From contig NW_001865045.1 in NCBI RefSeq assembly GCF_000002865.3, forward strand, positions 685,594 through 749,593: a DNA stretch of 64,000 nt, written 5' to 3'. A program made the translations under genes and the position numbers. Position 1 is the first letter of the stretch. Each line of letters opens with the position of its first letter. Shown in pieces: positions 26,113 to 41,100 of the stretch. A model generated the notes under the pieces. It did not search any database. It was not told the origin of the DNA and was given only the letters and a program-made list of their open reading frames with translations. Origin of the DNA: Monosiga brevicollis MX1 (lineage: Eukaryota; Opisthokonta; Choanoflagellata; Craspedida; Salpingoecidae).

Positions 26113-29100
26113 ATGGCGGCACGGCACGCCCGGGCCGCGATCCTGGTTGTGGCGGCCCTCCTGTGCGGCAGTGCCTCGGCCTTGGTCGTGTACGAAGCTG
26201 ACTATATTCTCGATGACCCCATGGTCTGGACGCCGCAAAACTCACCCTACGTCATCGAAGGCAACTTTTTCATCGAAAGCAACGGGTATCTGCGCATCAC
26301 GGCCGGTGTCGAGGTCATCACCCGCCCAGACGCTTACATCAACGTCAAGAACATTTTGCAGATCGAAGGCATACAGGGGCTGCCCGTGCGCTTCCATCCC
26401 AACACCTCCACCACCACGGTGGGTCAGTGGCGTGGCGTCATCTTCACTACGGGAGCCAAGCCCTACGTCCCCGACACCACGGGCGCTGCACGTGGCTGCC
26501 TTTTGGAACATGTCACGTTTGATAACCCGGGACGCTCCGCCACGCCGGCCATCAACGTTCAAGGCTCTGCCCCTCGAATGCTTGGCCTCACCGTCAACCA
26601 CGCCCAGGATCATGGTGTGTACATTGCCAACTCGGTCGAATCCTTTGACATCGAAAACAGCACCTTTTACAACAACTACCGTGCCCTCGATTTGCAAACC
26701 AGCACCTCGTGCCGCACTAGCCCCTGCTCCCTTTCTGGTATTACCGTTGAAAACGATCGTGAGTACGGCATGTACCTGTCTGGCCTCTCCGGCAGCAGCA
26801 CACTCACCGTTCGTGACAGCGCCTTTATCAACACACAGTCCAATCTGTACGCCTACACCACCTACGGCTCCCTCTCCTTCATCAACACCCTCTTTGACGG
26901 TCGGGGTGTTCGTTCACGGGGCCTTTTCGTCTACTACGGCGGTGTTCGTCTCGAAAATTGTACTTTCACTGGCTTCACCTCGTGGGCCGTGTCACAACAG
27001 TACAGCACCACCGCCCCTTTTCAGGCGCGCTACAACCACTTTGTCGACACGGCCTACGGTCTCGAATACACACCTCGCTCGGGCTACAGCTCTCAATCCG
27101 TTTTCTCACATAACACCTTCCAGCGCCTCACCGAGCAAGCCCTGAGTCTGTCCGTCTGCGCCCCCGCCGATGACCGCCTTGAAATCCGTCACAACATGAT
27201 TCGCGACTCCAGCTTTACTGCTGCCCAAGCCATATCGATCACCGAGACTTGCAGCGCAACCAACTCTTCCTTGCCTTTTGAGAACAATCGCATTGTCAAT
27301 TGTACCATCATTCAAGAGGTAAAGCACGAACAAGAACTTGCAAAAATCGTATCTCTGTGCGCCCTCACCTTGCCCGCTCGCCCCATTCGCCCCTTGCTCC
27401 TGACCGGTCTGTCTGCATTTGCCTTGACCCATCACCAGCTCCTGCGAGTTCAACCAAGTGCCGCAACCTCCATGACCCTGCGACACAATTCTTTCGAGGA
27501 CATTACATCGACCTCCAGTGCTTCAACTGCCCTAGCAGTACAGTGGGCCCCTCAAGCTGATGACAACATAGAGGTCAGCATTCATGCCAACCCACAGCTC
27601 GCTCCATTCTCGGCCAGTCACGCTACTCTTAGCTCTTTTGGCCTCAAAAACTTGATGCCTCTGTCTATATGATGCTCCCTTGTAGATTACATATAATCGC
27701 TTTGTTAATGTCTCGCTGCCCACCTATTTTTACCTCTTCGGCTCGGGCGTGGCTGCCCTTCGAACAAGCGCACGCTTTCAGCTGGGCGTCAACTTTATGA
27801 ACAACATCAACAACATTGATGCCTTCCGTTCACGTGTCCTCGATCGCCGCACTGATATATACGGAGCCTATGTTGAGTCCTTTGCCATCCTTTTGGCAGA
27901 TCCGCAAGACTGCCAAGCCCTCGACACTTGTTCGGCCCTTCCCACCGCCATGGACACCCGTCCCTTTCTACAGGTCAATGCCTTTGCAGTGCTTCGCCGC
28001 TCCACCACCGACGTTCTTGATTTCCTGGTTCTATTGTTTTGGCAATTCTGTTGCTGCCTTGCCCCAGCTGTCCCCAAGCGCCTTTCATGGCACATTACGC
28101 CCTGTCCCCCACAACTGATATTATGGCCCTTTTCCGCCTCGGCTTTTCTTTACTTTTATTATTTTTTTTTTTTAACATAGGACAACGTGCTGCATGGCAT
28201 CCTCCGGAACGATCTCACCCTCTCGCCTGATACAACCTATGAACTGAACGAAGCCATCTTGATTCAGTCCAATGTTACACTTACCATCCCTGAGGGTGTG
28301 CGCATCGACGCAGGAGGTATCACTTGCTTGCCAGAACCAACTTGTTCTTCCCCACCCCCTCGTTCTCTATACTTGCTGCCTCTTGCGCGCTCTGTGTCTT
28401 TTGCTATTGCATACAAGTCACAACGCGTGGAACATTTTGGCATCTTCAAACAAGCATATCTAACACATTGGATGTTTGTGCCGGAACTAGTCAATGGCAT
28501 GATTCTCGTCGCGGGGCAGTTGAACATCCGAGGCACGGCGACCAAGCCCGTGGTCATGACTTCAAGCGCAACTCGTTTGGCGGCTGGCACCTTTCTTGAC
28601 TGCGTCACCTACACGGCCGGCGCGGACATCTCACAAGTTACCGGCACCATGACCACATCGGCGCATTGCACCAACCTCTGCCGTCGCGCTCGCCAAGCAT
28701 ACGCGAGCGTTCAGAACAGGTCAGGACAGTCTTCCGCTCAGCCTTGTCTACATTCAAATGGGACGGTCAACATGGCCCCGTGTCCGCTGCGTTGTCACTC
28801 ATTGCCTTTTTTGACCTCTGGTCTATTTGTTGATGATCCTCTGTTTCTCGGCACCACTTTGTGGCCTTGCGTTGCTCGCCCTGACCGCCACCTTCCAATT
28901 CCCCGTCTGGGCACGTAGCAATCGCTGCATCTGTGCCAACGTCCATGCAGCGGACCAGTCGCGCTCTGATTGTACTTACAGATGCCAGGGTGATAACAAT
29001 GAGTTTTGCGGTGGCTACAGTTCCATGCGCACTTATGCGACAGGTGAACCACTTGCTTGGCGGGGCATTGTCTTCCTCTCGGATGCCAAATCGGCCAGTG

Positions 29101-32100
29101 TAGCCCACCTCGATATTTCGTACACTGGTGGCACCGTCTACAACCTGGCTGCCATTCGCTCGTACGCTGCCACCGCAATTAACCTGACTGCCTCCACCTT
29201 TCACGACATGCGAGGCCCCGCCCTGCAACTGGATGGCACTGTTGCGCAGCGCAACGTGTGGACCAATCTCACGTTCTCCAACATTGCCCACCACGCAATC
29301 CACTTGACGAACCAGGCGTGTCGGGAAGGGTGCAGCTTGGAACACGTGCACGGCAATAACATCAGCCTGGCCTTGGTCTACACTAGCTTCGACACATCCG
29401 GGACTGCAGATAGCACCGTGAGCATGAACCATGTCACCATGGACACTGTTGGTGGTGGTCGGCTCTGGGGCTTTGGCTCAACGTCGGCCGCCTTGAGCAT
29501 CACTCGTGCTCGTGACTTTCAGTACGACAACGGCCAAGCAACTCGCACCTACGCATCAGCCATTGCCACCAGCTACAGTGCGGCGAACATCACCCGCTCC
29601 GTTTTCACCGAGTGTGGCAAGGAAAGCGGCAACTTTGCCGTCTACCTGGATGACTTTTCCCCTTACACCCAGCTCGCTCAAGTGACAGACAATGTGTTTC
29701 GTGACAACGTCGGGGCTCTATTTATGCAAAACCTGTACAACTATTACCACCGCATGCTTGTAGCACACAATGAGTTTACCGCCAACGGTGGCACCTATGT
29801 GCTCGACCTGTCTCTAACTGGTCGTTTCCGCAATACTTTCGAGCACACTCAGATTGAAGTTCGCGACAACATCATTGCCAACAACACGGCAACGCAAAGC
29901 ATCATCAACCTCGCCTGCACAAATGTATACTCGTCGTCAGTTCTGTCCTTTGCTGGCAATTCCATCCGCAACAACACGGCCGTGGATGCCATTTTTAGCC
30001 TCTCCACCTCGAGCAACATGCGTCCCGAGGTCGTCGCCAACGAGATTGTGGAAAATTCGGCTGCCGTGGGCATTCGTTTGGCTCAGAGCGGTGCCGTGGC
30101 TGGCCGCCGACCCCAGCTCTGGCATAACCGGTTTGCTAACCTGCTCAGCACGGGCTACGAACTTGAAACTTCCATCGCTGATGCACAGCTTCCCATTAAT
30201 GCCAGCCTCAACTATTGGAACACCATTCAACTTCGCAGGGTCAATGACAAGGTCTATGATCTTTTGGACAGCGGCAATCTAGAGCTGGTGAGCGTCCAGC
30301 CATTTCTAGATGCCCTTGGTCAAGTCGTCGTGATCGCTGCCGAGGACGAGCTGTTACAAGCTGATGGCAGTCTGTCGGGCCTCCTCTCGCAAGACTGGAC
30401 CATTCCCGCCAACTCAACCTTTGTTGTTTCCGGCATGATTGTGGTCCAAGCCGACGTCGTGCTGCGGGTTGAAGAGGGTGTGACCATGCACTTCACCGAG
30501 GCGGGTGGTCTCAAGGTACAGGGTGCGTTACAGGTCCTGGGCACTGAGGCCAACCGGGTCGTTTTTACTCATGCCAACGTCTCACGCGCTGCGGCCTTGA
30601 GCAATGCGCTACCCGCCTTCCAACCAACCTACATTGGCTGCTTGCCCGATGCTGACTTTGACATGTTCCTGCCCATCACACTCTCCCGGCGCACTGCCGA
30701 CGCCTGCGTGGCTGCCTGCTATGCGGCCGGCTTCCCCGTGGCCGGCGCGCGCCGTAGCTCGCAATGCTATTGTGGCCGTGGTTGGTCGGATCCGACTGCT
30801 GCTGTCAGCGATGGCACCTGCTCGTACCAGTGCACGGACAATAGCACGCAGCGCTGTGGTCAATACTACTACTCCTCGGTCTATGCCACGGGCCTTCCAA
30901 AGCGCTGGCAGCAAGTTGATTTTGCCGACAATGCAGCCGGCTCTTTTATGGACGGCAACAGCTTTATCAATGGGTCCTTTGTAAACCACCTTCATGTCTC
31001 GTACACAGGTCTCACTGCGCTGGCCGTCAACGGTGCTGGCGTGGCCATGCACCATGTGGATGTACACGCTTCAGCCGGGAACTGCGTTGCTTTTTCGGGG
31101 GATTCACAAGGCACACCTGTGGATCTACGCAATTTGACTCTGACGCGATGCTCATCATATGGGCTGGTCATGAGCAGCAACGCCTTGGAAGACGGCGGTG
31201 TGCTTGACGGCATTACAGCCCGGCACGTGGGGAACAACGGTCTGCGCCTGCGCGACAAGAACAGCAACACACACCGCCTTAGTGTTCGCAATGTTCTGGT
31301 TGAGGACGGCGCGAGTACCGGCGTGTACCTCTATACAATCTACAACCTTGAAGTGCAAGACATTGTTGTACGCCGCACTGCCGGGCACGGCATCTATGGC
31401 TATGATTTGGGCCCGTTTGACTTGATGCGCGTCCACATCGTGGACGCTCAGGGTGCGAGCAACAACTACGGTGTGTTTATGGAAGACATGCAATCAGCTT
31501 CTCAAATGTTCTCCAATGTCCGTGTGTTCAACAGCCAGGGAGGCCTGTACTTGTCCCCGAGGTATGGATTCTCCAATCATATTGTCGTATCCAATCTCGT
31601 CGTGGACAATTGCACTGGCGACAAGGGCTACTACTTTGATTCGACCCGCATTTACGGTGGTACTTTCCGATTCGAAGACAGCACCATCGCCAACAGCACC
31701 TTGATCAATGCGCTGCACATCGACATTAGGTATCAGAATAACCAGCAGCACTCCTACACCCGCAATCGCATCGAGCACAACACTTTGAGCGACAGCGTTG
31801 TTCGACTGGAGAAAACGAACTACAATGGTGGCATTCAGTTCAATCTAACTCACAGCGTACTGCGCAACAACTCGGCGCCATATGGCATTTATCTACCACA
31901 ACCAACGACATCCTCAGGTGGCATACAGAGGCCTGATTTCTTTTACAATGTTTTTGACAACAATGTTGAGTATGAACTGTACACCACCATTACGGACGCC
32001 AACATCCCGGTCAACGCAACCCACAACTATTGGGGGACGGACATTGAGTATGAAATTGTGGTGGACAAGTTGCACGATATCAGTGACGACAGCAACTATG

Positions 32101-35100
32101 AACGCATCATCTATTTTCCCTATTTCGTGGATGCCGCGCTTGACAGCTTGATAGATTTGGATGCACAACGCCTTACAATTGTTCTGCCGGATGGTTCTCT
32201 TGGCGGCGTGGTCACGGGTCATGAGATTCTGTCCAGCGCACGTGCTACCAATGGCACTTTTTACGTCAACTCGTCTCTGGTCGTCATGGAAGGCGCCATT
32301 CTCGAGATTGAGCCGGGACTGCGCTTTGTGCTTCGCCCGGACGTTGCCATCAATGTCAAGGGCACCATTATCAGCCATGGCACGACGAGCAATCCCATTG
32401 AGTTTACGTGCGACCCCGCCTCTGCTTTTGCTCCAATGCAAGCTCTGGGCTGCACGGGCTCGTCGAGTACCAGCACGTATCCTTGGTACCGCGACTCGAC
32501 GAGCATGACTCACGAGAGCTGTGTCAACTTTTGCGCAGCACGTGGTCACGCTGTCGCATATGTGCAGAGAGCATACGATTGCTTCTGCAGCAATGGCGCG
32601 CCCGCCGACCTGAGTGACTCGCTGAGCGCCTGCACCAGCACCAGCTACCGCTGCCGGGGTAATTCCTCGCAGTTTTGCGGTGCCTATAGTGCTGGCTTGG
32701 TATTGGGTACGGGTGTGTGCCAACACTGGGGATCGTTGACCTTTGATGCCGCGAGTCAAGGCACGGAACTTCACCCAGACTTCTCTTACAAGAGTGGCAA
32801 CATCCTCAAGCACACTCGACTGTCCTATGGCGGCAATGCGGTGGCCCCTTTTTCCGCTACGGTCATTGTAGAGGGTGACACGGTGCTGATGGAGGATGTT
32901 GAGGTCGTCTACTCGGGATCGCACGGCATTGCACTCCAGCCAAGCAATGCTCAGGTGCGACCAAGCGTTCTAAACCGCCTCAACATGACGCTCAACCAGG
33001 GTCATGGTCTCTCGGTCACGGCTCGGGCTTGCGAGGTGGCTTGTGAATTTGAGGACATTGATGCACGGCTCAACCGATACAACGGCTTGTACATTGACGC
33101 CTCCGGCTTCAACTCACCCATCTCACTGAATGGAGCCAACTTCATTTCCAATGGATGGAATGCCATCCACAAGGATGTGTCACAGGGTAACTCAACCGCT
33201 GCAGGCGAGGCTGGTCTGCGTTTGAATTGCCACTCTAGCTCAAGTGTGCCAGTAGCGATGGCTCGGCTTGTGGCTCAGCAAAACTATGGCGCTGGTATCT
33301 ACTTTCAAAGCTGTCTTTTTCACCTGCTGGACAGTGACGTCCAGGAGAATGGTGATCACGACAATGACTATGCCATTTATGCCGAGTCCCCGGCGCCGGG
33401 CACCATCATCTCCCGCAACAACGTCAGCCACAGTAATGGTGGCATTTATATCACCAACGCACGAGAGTTGACTGTTGCAGACAACGAGGTATGCACCGCT
33501 TGCCGTGGGCCTGCTTTGTTTTTTGATTTTTTGTTTTTTTGTTTTGTTTTTTTTGTTGTTGTTTTCTTGTTTTTTTTGACCCCAGTGCCAGCGGCGGTGT
33601 CTCATCCTGTCCTGCCATCTGCACAGCTCATGCAACTTCAAGGTACACATGCGCTGTATCTCTCTGTGCATTACAACTTCTACAGTGCCACCATTCGAAT
33701 CACTGGAAATACACTGCAGAACAATGACGTCTCCCATGTGGCATACATCTCCGGCTCGTGGCGCACCTCATATGCGGCTACGCTGGAGATTAGCAACAAT
33801 GATATCTTGGACAATATTGCTTCAGACAGCATTGTGTACCTCTCCGGATACGGTGGCTGGCCGGTCATCTCCACACACCAGTATGCATTCACGGGCAACC
33901 GCGTCTTGGGCAACCGCATCGATGACATTCGCAAGGGCGCCCTGCAAATCGATGGATACACCCCCAAAGTCGACTACAACTTCTTGGTCAATCCAGACCT
34001 TCTGACCGAGATCATCAGCGCTGTACGATGCACATCCGGTTGCTCGAGCAACTGTCCCTCACAATGTGCAGGCAATCTGACCGCCACGGACAACTGGTGG
34101 GGCTCAGCAGACCCCGCCTTTGTCTCGACCCGAGTCGTGGATGCAAGAGATGACACACAATTCCCCTTCATTATCACCACCCCGCATCTGACCTCAGCTT
34201 CTTTTGACTGCTCGGCCGTTAACAACTGCTCGGGCCACGGCACGTGCAGCCGCCCACAAATGTGTACCTGCGACTCAGGTTATACGGGCACGGACTGCTC
34301 GAATTTCACCTGCACGGACGTGTTTGGCTGCAATGCGAACAACGCAGGCGGTGTGTGCATTGGACCCAACACTTGCAATTGCACCGAGTCCTGGGAGTCA
34401 GCCTACTGCACCACGCCAATTTGCCGCCAGAGCTGTGAGCAGGGCATCTGTGTTCGCCCTGACCAGTGCCAGTGCATTCAAGGATGGGCCGGGAATCGCT
34501 GTGACGAGTGCGCGCCTGACTACGCCGGCAACCGCTGCAATATCCGCTGCCCCGCGTGTGCCAACGGTGGTCATTGCTTGGATGGACGCAATGGGACAGG
34601 CCAGTGCGTGTGCCCTGCCCCATTCACAGGCTTGTCATGCACCAATTGCCTCGAGGGCTTTTTTGGGACGAGTTGTGGGGCTCTGCCGGCCACCCGAGCG
34701 GTGGTTCCAGCGTTCGGCTTGGATGTGGGTGGGTACACAGTGGCAGTCCGAGGGTACAACTTGTCGCCCTTTGACAACCACATGGTGCGATGGGGCCCTG
34801 GGACGTCTCGAGACCGGGCCTGCACCTTTGAAGCCACTGATCGCTTGCTGTGCGAGGTGGCGCCCAGCCCGAGTGGCGCCACAGATCTGACTAGTGTGAC
34901 CGTGACGCTCTACATCAACGGTTCGCTTGTCCAGTATGGTAATTCCCTTACCTTTCAATATCAAGCTGTCTGCCCCGATGATGCATGCGTTCATGGCACT
35001 TGTTTCCAGCGACAATGCGCTTGCTTGCTTGGCTGGAGCGGCGCCAACTGCTCTATTCCTGTTCTGGCGCCCGTGTTGGTGCCGGTGACCCGCGTGACTC

Positions 35101-38100
35101 TGCGCGAAGGCGAAGTCGTCTATGAAACACCGTTCAGCGTGTCCACAGGCACGTCTCCTCTGTTTTGGCGCATGACCGGCGCACCTTCCGGTCTCACGCT
35201 GGGAAGCTCGTCAGCGGCTTTGTCGTGGAACAAAGCTGTGGCGCGTGCTGATCCCTATGGCGTGCGCGTTTATGTGCGCAATTCCATCGCTGAGGTCTTC
35301 ATGGACGTTCTCATCGATGTCCCGCTACAATACGCCGCCTCGGGGGACGTCGTCGATGTGGGTGGTCAAGTTGTATCTGGTGGTCCTCAACAACTGGAGG
35401 TCAAACCAGGAAGCTACGTGCAAGTTCGTGGATCACTTACACCCACCTTCAACGATAGCGCAGTAGGTGGCCAGGCTGTCTCAATCTGGCTGCTGCGCCA
35501 AGGTTTCACACCGCAAGAAGTGGTGGTCAACAGCATTTTCAACGGAGTCTTCAGCTACTATTGGACTTTTTCGCAGTACGTTCCACTCTTCTCCCTGCTA
35601 TCTTATGTTAGATGTGCCGTTGCTCAAGGCGGTTTGTCTGTCTTTGTCTATCTTTGCACTTTTATTATTATTTTTATTATTCTTATTCTTATTATTATCC
35701 CATTTGACAGGAACCAGGCCGGACGTTTTTTCCTGGGTACCACCCACCCAGCCAACCGACTGCGCTCCGAAATGCAGAGCACGGGCTACTCGCTTGTGTT
35801 CCACAACCTGCGTATCACCAGTGGTATCTCTATTTCAGGTTACCCGGGCCTGAAAATGGGACGCGGGCGCATCGAGAATCTTGGGGATTTGCCGTTGACG
35901 AACTTGACCTACCGCTTGCCCGAGGGCCTTCCAGCAGTGCTGGCAAACATGACCGTGACGTTCGAGTCCGCACAGCTAGCTGCGCGTAGCTCAATGAACG
36001 TTGACATCTCGTGCCATGCTCCGGGGCCCTTTTTTTCAGCTAGTTTTTACATCGTTATTCAGACACAGGAAACGGGCAGTCGCGAGTTTGGGCTGTACAC
36101 AACCATAACCGTGCGCGATCCAGAACCTCGCCTTGAGTTGAGCCCTTCGCGACTGGCTGTGGACATGACACGTGGGGAACAGCAAACCTTCGCCATCACC
36201 GTCAGCAACACGGGTGGTGCGGCTACTGGCCCTTTAAGTGTGCGGCTCGCACAGAATGCGGTCGTGTCCTTAGGCTCGCCCCCGGCCATTAGCAACATTG
36301 CACCTGGCAACTCAACCTCCTTTAATGTCGTTGTCTACCCTAGCCTCTATCAGCCCATCGGACGCATTGGCGGCACCCTAGTTGTATCCAACAGCCTTGT
36401 GAGCAAAACGCTGAGCTATGACGTCAACATCATTAGCTCCTCAGTGGGTAATCTGACCATCGTGTGCGAGGATGAGTTTACCTTTTTTGACCCAGCTGAG
36501 CCACGCCTCGAGGGTGCGTATGTACGAATTACCAGTACCGACGGCCGCATCAACACATATGGCTACACGGATGGAAATGGTACCATTGTGTTTCCTGATA
36601 TCCCGGAAGCTTACTACAACATTCGCGTAACGGTACGTCCTTGCTCGTCCAGCTGCGTGAAGCCCTTCGAAATGTGATATTTTGAACGCTTGGGTCATAT
36701 TTTACTGCCCCCTCCTTCCGTGTTGCGTGGTGTACCTTTGTATTTTCTAGGCATCTGGACACGCGCCCCATGCTGAAACCGTGCGTCTAGTGCCGGCGGG
36801 CCGCACGGTGCGAGCTTTCCTTGCGCGTCAAGCCGTGTCCTACACGTGGTCGGTGACTCCTGTCACCATCACTGAATCGTAAGTCTACCTATATACACCT
36901 TGGACGATGCGCCGTATCTGGGTGAAACCTACAGTCAGCACCCTTGTACCGTCCACGCCTCATGCGGATTGGCGTGGCATGCTGCAGATACAAATTTACG
37001 GTCGAAGCGACTTTTGTCACCCGAGTGCCCATGCCAGTGGTGACGGTTGAACCCATTGTTGTGGACCTCACGGCTCTTGAGCTTGAAGCAACCGAGCTTG
37101 GTGTGACCTACTACAACTACGTTGTTACGAACCACGGCCTCATTCGCGCCAACGACTTCAACCTTGTGCTACCGGCCGGCCACCCCTACCTCGAGTTCAG
37201 CTACCCCACGCCGATTGGTGGTATTGAGGCCAACACCTCGGTGGTCGTACCCGTCACCGTGACCTACGTCGGGGATGCTCGTACCCGCCGCTCCAGCGGC
37301 GGGTGTCACACCGGCGCGGCTGCGTATTCGGTTGAATGTGCCGGTACTCGTTGTAGGTTACACTGCACCCATCGAGACTTGCAGAGATTGCGGGGAAAGG
37401 CAGAGGCTGCCGCTCTTAACTTTTAACTTTGACACAAATTACTCACAAAGTTCCCTTGGGTGCTACCTTCCTGATCTCGCCTTCCTGATACCCAGATACT
37501 TTCATTGGCCTCACCTTTTCGGGTGGCGCCCCTTGTTTTTCATCGGGTGATGGACGAGGCTGTACGTCGTAGTCGTTGTCCTCCTCCCTCTTCACAGTAC
37601 AAACGACGCATCTGACTCATAGACCTGGCCAAATGTGGCATTCTCTGCAGATGGTCACTTGTGGTTGGGTGGCAATGGCGGTGGCTCGAGTTCATCGCGC
37701 CGCACCGGCGAGCCCAATCCGGGGAGCTATGCAGTCGTTCCTTCAAATACGAAGACGTTGTCCTTCTGCGACCCCTGCGTCAAATCCCTTGTGCGTTTCG
37801 GACCCCCGCACAGGAAGGAAATGACGGCCCAGAACATTTGCTTAATACTGCTTGTTATGCTCAATACCATGTCTTTTGCTCCGTGCCCTAACCATTGCAG
37901 CTGGAGTGCCTCATTGGCTTCGTACCTGGTGCAGGCTGCGCTTACGGTTGGTGCTTTGTGTTTCGCATCCTACCCCCTCTCACACACTCTCTTACTCTGC
38001 TTATCGCGGTTTGACTGCACTTGATTTTACTTCTCGTGTACCTCTTGGTGCTTCAACGTAATTGCAACGTATTCAGCTTGTGGTGAAGGTGCCTCGGCTG

Positions 38101-41100
38101 CCCCTGGACGCTCACGCTGGGGCAATTTGTATGGCGGTACGTCCATCATTTCACGTGCGCTCTCGCTGCAAGCAAAGTCAAAGTCAAATTTTATCCAATC
38201 ATCTCTCGTCGTGGGATCAAGAGCTTGTCTTTGTACTTGATGGTTGGCTTTCACGTGGCACTAACACTATTTCCTTTTGGTCACTCTGACTACTGCACAG
38301 TGTCCAACTGCGTGCTGGCTTGTTTGGGGGGGCCTGTGGCCAGTGCTGCCATGTGTCTCTGGACCGTGGGCCGTGACTGTCTTGGCCTGCCCTTGCCCGC
38401 AACGCCATCGCGCCGTCGCCGCGCAACCTCACCCTTGGTGCAAGCCCGTATGGAGCAGACTGTTGCGCTGAGCGAAGCGTACCGAAATCAATTGTCCATT
38501 TTTGCCCTCATCTACTCGGGCCCATTGTATTTCACAACCGCTGATGGCCTCACACTCAATGAAGATGCCAACAAGTGGTTGAGCCTTAACGACAAGGAGT
38601 GGCAAACCCGCGTGGGTGCCTTCTGGGCGGATACCTCGGACGGTGGCATCATGTTAACCCCAGCCGAATGCCGCAACCTGACTGATGCGCCCCCGGCCAC
38701 TTTCTCGGTTGAAGGCGTTCTCAGTGCTGAAGCAGTCGCACACTTTTGCGCACGGTGGAACAACACACAAGTTTATTTCGACCAAGGCATCACCTCCATG
38801 GCCGATGTACCCGAGGGTTGGGATACCAACTTCATTCCCCATGATGAATACTATGCGCGCTGGCAGCAACTCCAAGCCGATTACAGCAAGCTGCCACACA
38901 ATCCTGATGGAACGGCCAGCTTTGACGATCAAATGTATCGTAGCTACATTGCCACCGAGGACGCGGCCCTTGAAGATGAGGTAGGCAAGTGCGTGGAGGT
39001 GCGTGTTCGAATTGAACAGGAAATGACGCTCACGCGCACAGCCTTTGAAGGCTCACTTGAGCTTACCAACGATGCCGAGGACCCGCTGGAGAACATTCGT
39101 GTTGTCCTTTACATGCTGCCTCATGAAGAACGCAATGTCAGCCGCAATGTGACACATCTCTTTGTCATTGGTCAGCCGAGCCCCGTTTTTGCTGGAGGCG
39201 TTAATGGCAATGGCACGGTGCCTGGTGCAAGCTCGGGCAAGGCCACGTGGCTCTTCATGGCGTTGCGTGACGCCGCCCCGACTGAAGCGGTGCTTTACGA
39301 TGTAGGGGGCGAAATCACATATACTGTGCGTGGTACAGAGTTTCGCATCACCATGTATCCAGATACCATCACCGTCTATCCGGACCCGCGTCTGCAGATC
39401 AAATACTTTTGGGATAGCATCGTGTATTCTGACGATCCTTTCACAGAGGAAGTTGAGCCGGCCATTCCATTTAGTCTGGCAGTCATGATTCATAACGACG
39501 GAGCGGGCACAGCGCGGGACATGCAAATTGTCTCTGGCCAGCCCGAAATTATTGAAAACAAGGATGGCCTTCTGGTCAGTTTCACCATTGTGCGGTCTCG
39601 CCTCAACTATGAGGAGATTTCAACTTCGTTGAGCGTGACGGTTGGTGAGGTGGCACCATACAGCAGCTCGGTGGTGCGCTGGGATATGGTGTGCCCCTTG
39701 CAAGGCCAATTCAAGGACTTCAATGCCACCATGGAGTACGAAAGCCCCCTGGGAGACCAGCGTCTTTCTATTGTGGACAATGTAACCATCTATCCTCTTG
39801 TTCGAATTGTGAGGTTTGAAGCAGAGAACGACGACGTGCCCGACTTTTTGACAGATGATTTTCTTGGAGATGCCATCCCAGACACGCTGCACAGCAGCTA
39901 TGATAATAACGAGTACCCGCTGTGGACGTTTGTGGACCATTCTGCCGTCAACGTTTCGGGCCGCGTCGCCAATCCCCAAGGTGGTTTTTCAATCACAGTC
40001 ATGGTTCCCATCACCAACGCTCCTACCTACGTTCGCATCGACGACCCAGTAGAAGATACGGTGCGCCTCTCATCAGTGCAACGTCTTGCCGACGGCTCGG
40101 GGGGCACGCTGCCCGGCGAGAACGTTTGGCGCACATACCGCGTCAAACGATCCGCCTCAAAGGTCACGCCGCTGGATTACCTGCACCTCTTTGATCACGC
40201 GTCAGCGGGTGTATATGTTTTGAACTTTGACGACTTGGCCCCCGTTTCACAGCTTACCGTGATTGATGTCAGCGAGTCTGACGCCACGGTCAGTGTCTTG
40301 GCTCATCAACTGTGAAATGTGCAAACTGCCGAAGCGTTCACCACCCGCTGAGTGTTTTCGAGCGCCTGCGCACCACTGGAGGCTCTCGGTGGTTTGGTTT
40401 GGTTTTTGGTCTTGTTTTTCACTTTCTTTTGTTTTTGCCTTGGTAGATTTTGTGGCTGCCATCGATTGGTGCCAACACGTACCGCATCACGGCTCGCCAA
40501 GCAGGAGCAGGGCAGGCATTTGCACCAACCTCAAACAACAGCGTCACAACTGCGGAGAGCTTTACGGGTGAGTTTGCGCCCATCTCATGTGCTGAGTTGC
40601 GTTTTTCACGTCATTTGCTGCATTTATTCGCAATTCACCGCTGCAAGGAGCGTTGCTGTTTCTCTCAACCATGTCAATGGCATGTGCGCCAAGAGTATCT
40701 GTCGCTGATGATTGTGTGTGTATGGTAGTTGAGGCGCTGCAACCAGCAACCACATACGAGGTCCGCGTACAGGCGGGTGTGGATGGTCAATTCGAGGCGG
40801 CCGGTCAGACGGTGCAACTCCTGACGCCTGGAACGCGGCCCTCCACCACGCCTGAAGCCACAGCCACACCAACACCAACTGTCACCTCCACGCAGACGGC
40901 GAGGAGCACGAGCACCGATGGCCCTGGTAGCACGGGAGGACACATTAGCTCGACGACGAGCCACACCAACGCTGTGGGCTCGACCACTTCGGTAGTTGGT
41001 GGTTCAACGCCCCACGGTGCGAGCACGTCGACCCCTGTGCCTGCCTCGACCACAGTAGCCACTTCAACCACGATGGCGTGGGCATCCATCACGCTCGACT

